In this document: in pieces, positions 63,594 to 64,000 of the stretch | Position numbering within the stretch: position 1 is the stretch's first letter | Layout: every line of letters starts with the position of its first letter | DNA from: Novosphingobium arvoryzae | GTDB lineage: Bacteria > Pseudomonadota > Alphaproteobacteria > Sphingomonadales > Sphingomonadaceae | Assembly: GCF_014652615.1 (NCBI RefSeq) | Contig: NZ_BMZD01000006.1 | Coordinates: forward strand, 1-64,000 | Length of the DNA stretch: 64,000 nucleotides | Direction of reading: 5' to 3' | The notes under the pieces: generated by a model | Database searches by the model: none | The model's input: only the letters and a program-made list of their open reading frames with translations | What the model was told of the DNA's origin: nothing | Made by a program: the position numbers and the translations under genes

Positions 63594-63617
63594 TTTTGTG
63601 AGTAAGACATACAATAT
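63594..63617. promoter_or_regulatory. Operator-like site between TonB receptor and MarR-type gene
   Basis: The 24-nt stretch matches the GST promoter site at 51194-51217 in 18 positions, including TTTTGT, GTAAG and CATAC. It lies 43 nt before the receptor start and 140 nt before the regulator start. Confidence 0.5.
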
Positions 63618-63757
63618 GAACCTTGGCAAGCGTTCCGTGCTGGTCAATGCACCGGCTCGGTGCAGTGATGCAAAAAGGTCACGATTGTTAGCGATCCCGG
63701 GTCGGCCCGATGCGCCTGCCCCTTGCGCCGACGCGGCCAGGGGGCGATAGGCAGGGC

Positions 63758-64000
63758 ATGGACGCTGCCACTCATCCCGAACCCGCCGTGCCTGCCGACA
63801 GCGGACACGCCCAGTTCGACCTGCTGATCCGTCTGCTCAAGCTGGGCAGCTTCATCAACGGGCCGATGAAGGATGGCGTCTGCGATCCGTCCGGCGTCTC
63901 GCAGATCGAGCTGAAAGTGCTGATGGCGCTGGCCGGCGAAGGCGATCTGGCCGGGCATGACCTGGTGGAGATCATGGGTGTCCCGGCCATGAACGTCAGT
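63758..64000 (+). CDS. MarR-like transcriptional regulator, N-terminal part (cut by window end)
   Basis: The first 81 residues are visible, running off the window. After a short acidic leader comes a helix (FDLLIRLLKLGSFINGPM), then ISQ-type winged-helix elements: SQIELKVLMALAGEGDLAGHD followed by LVEIMGVPAMNVS, which is the position of the recognition helix in MarR proteins. It is divergent from the TonB receptor and is the only regulator visible in the aromatic island. It is therefore the first candidate to bind one of the two shared operator motifs. Confidence 0.7.
   Translation, partial: MDAATHPEPAVPADSGHAQFDLLIRLLKLGSFINGPMKDGVCDPSGVSQIELKVLMALAGEGDLAGHDLVEIMGVPAMNVS

Noticed and set aside
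61175..63601. 808-codon plus-strand frame
   Set aside because: Mirror of the TonB receptor gene, which has a ribosome-binding site, signal peptide and terminal Phe.
1..64000. CRISPR arrays, tRNA/rRNA genes, prophage or insertion sequences
   Set aside because: No regularly spaced repeats, cloverleaf-like stretches, integrases, transposases or phage genes were recognised in any intergenic region.

Overview
The window looks like a chromosomal segment of a GC-rich alphaproteobacterium of the order Sphingomonadales, most likely Novosphingobium or a close relative. This rests on gene content: leuS-lptE-holA in a row, a DUF3576 lipoprotein, a DUF6356 protein, TonB-receptor-driven sugar and aromatic loci, and glutathione S-transferases of the LigE/LigF beta-etherase type. 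No rRNA, tRNA, CRISPR array, prophage or insertion-sequence transposase was recognised.

Layout. (1) 0-2.4 kb: the edge of a polysaccharide locus, with a broken O-antigen-ligase-like fragment, a small secreted or membrane protein and a polyprenyl-phosphate sugar transferase. (2) 2.4-27 kb: mostly housekeeping genes. These are holA, lptE, leuS, phaB, chrA, murA, galU, an enoyl-CoA hydratase, rluE, a P450 with an acyl-CoA ligase behind an 18-bp perfect palindrome, an M23 peptidase, bcp, glnE, an M28 peptidase, aguA, and hppD with a VOC partner. (3) 27-41 kb: a Sus-like alpha-glucan locus. It has an MFS sugar transporter, a LacI regulator, a TonB receptor, a flavin halogenase-like protein, two GH13 enzymes, a GH97 alpha-glucosidase and an esterase. 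The transporter and receptor promoters share a 13-bp operator-like word. The locus is bracketed by two copies of a composite palindromic repeat whose arms carry compensatory changes.

(4) 42-64 kb: an aromatic-catabolism island, the most interesting part. It encodes a LigE-like GST, a 2,4'-dihydroxyacetophenone-dioxygenase-type cupin, a Rieske oxygenase, two SDRs, two PQQ alcohol dehydrogenases, an acyl-CoA ligase and two adjacent LigF/Bae-like GSTs. It also encodes a methyltransferase, a vanillyl-alcohol-oxidase/p-cresol-methylhydroxylase-type flavoprotein with its own cytochrome c, DUF3237, Tat-signal and NTF2-fold proteins, an aldehyde dehydrogenase, a TonB receptor and the start of a MarR regulator. 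Three of its promoters carry the palindrome TAACAATTGTTA or a one-base variant. Two or three others share a second motif around GTATG-N5-CATAC. My reading is a multi-operon regulon for uptake and oxidative or reductive cleavage of lignin- or lignan-derived phenolic dimers or alkylphenols. The substrate cannot be fixed from sequence alone.

Coding starts were moved inward from the longest possible reading frame wherever a ribosome-binding site, signal peptide or family length favoured it; this is stated per gene.
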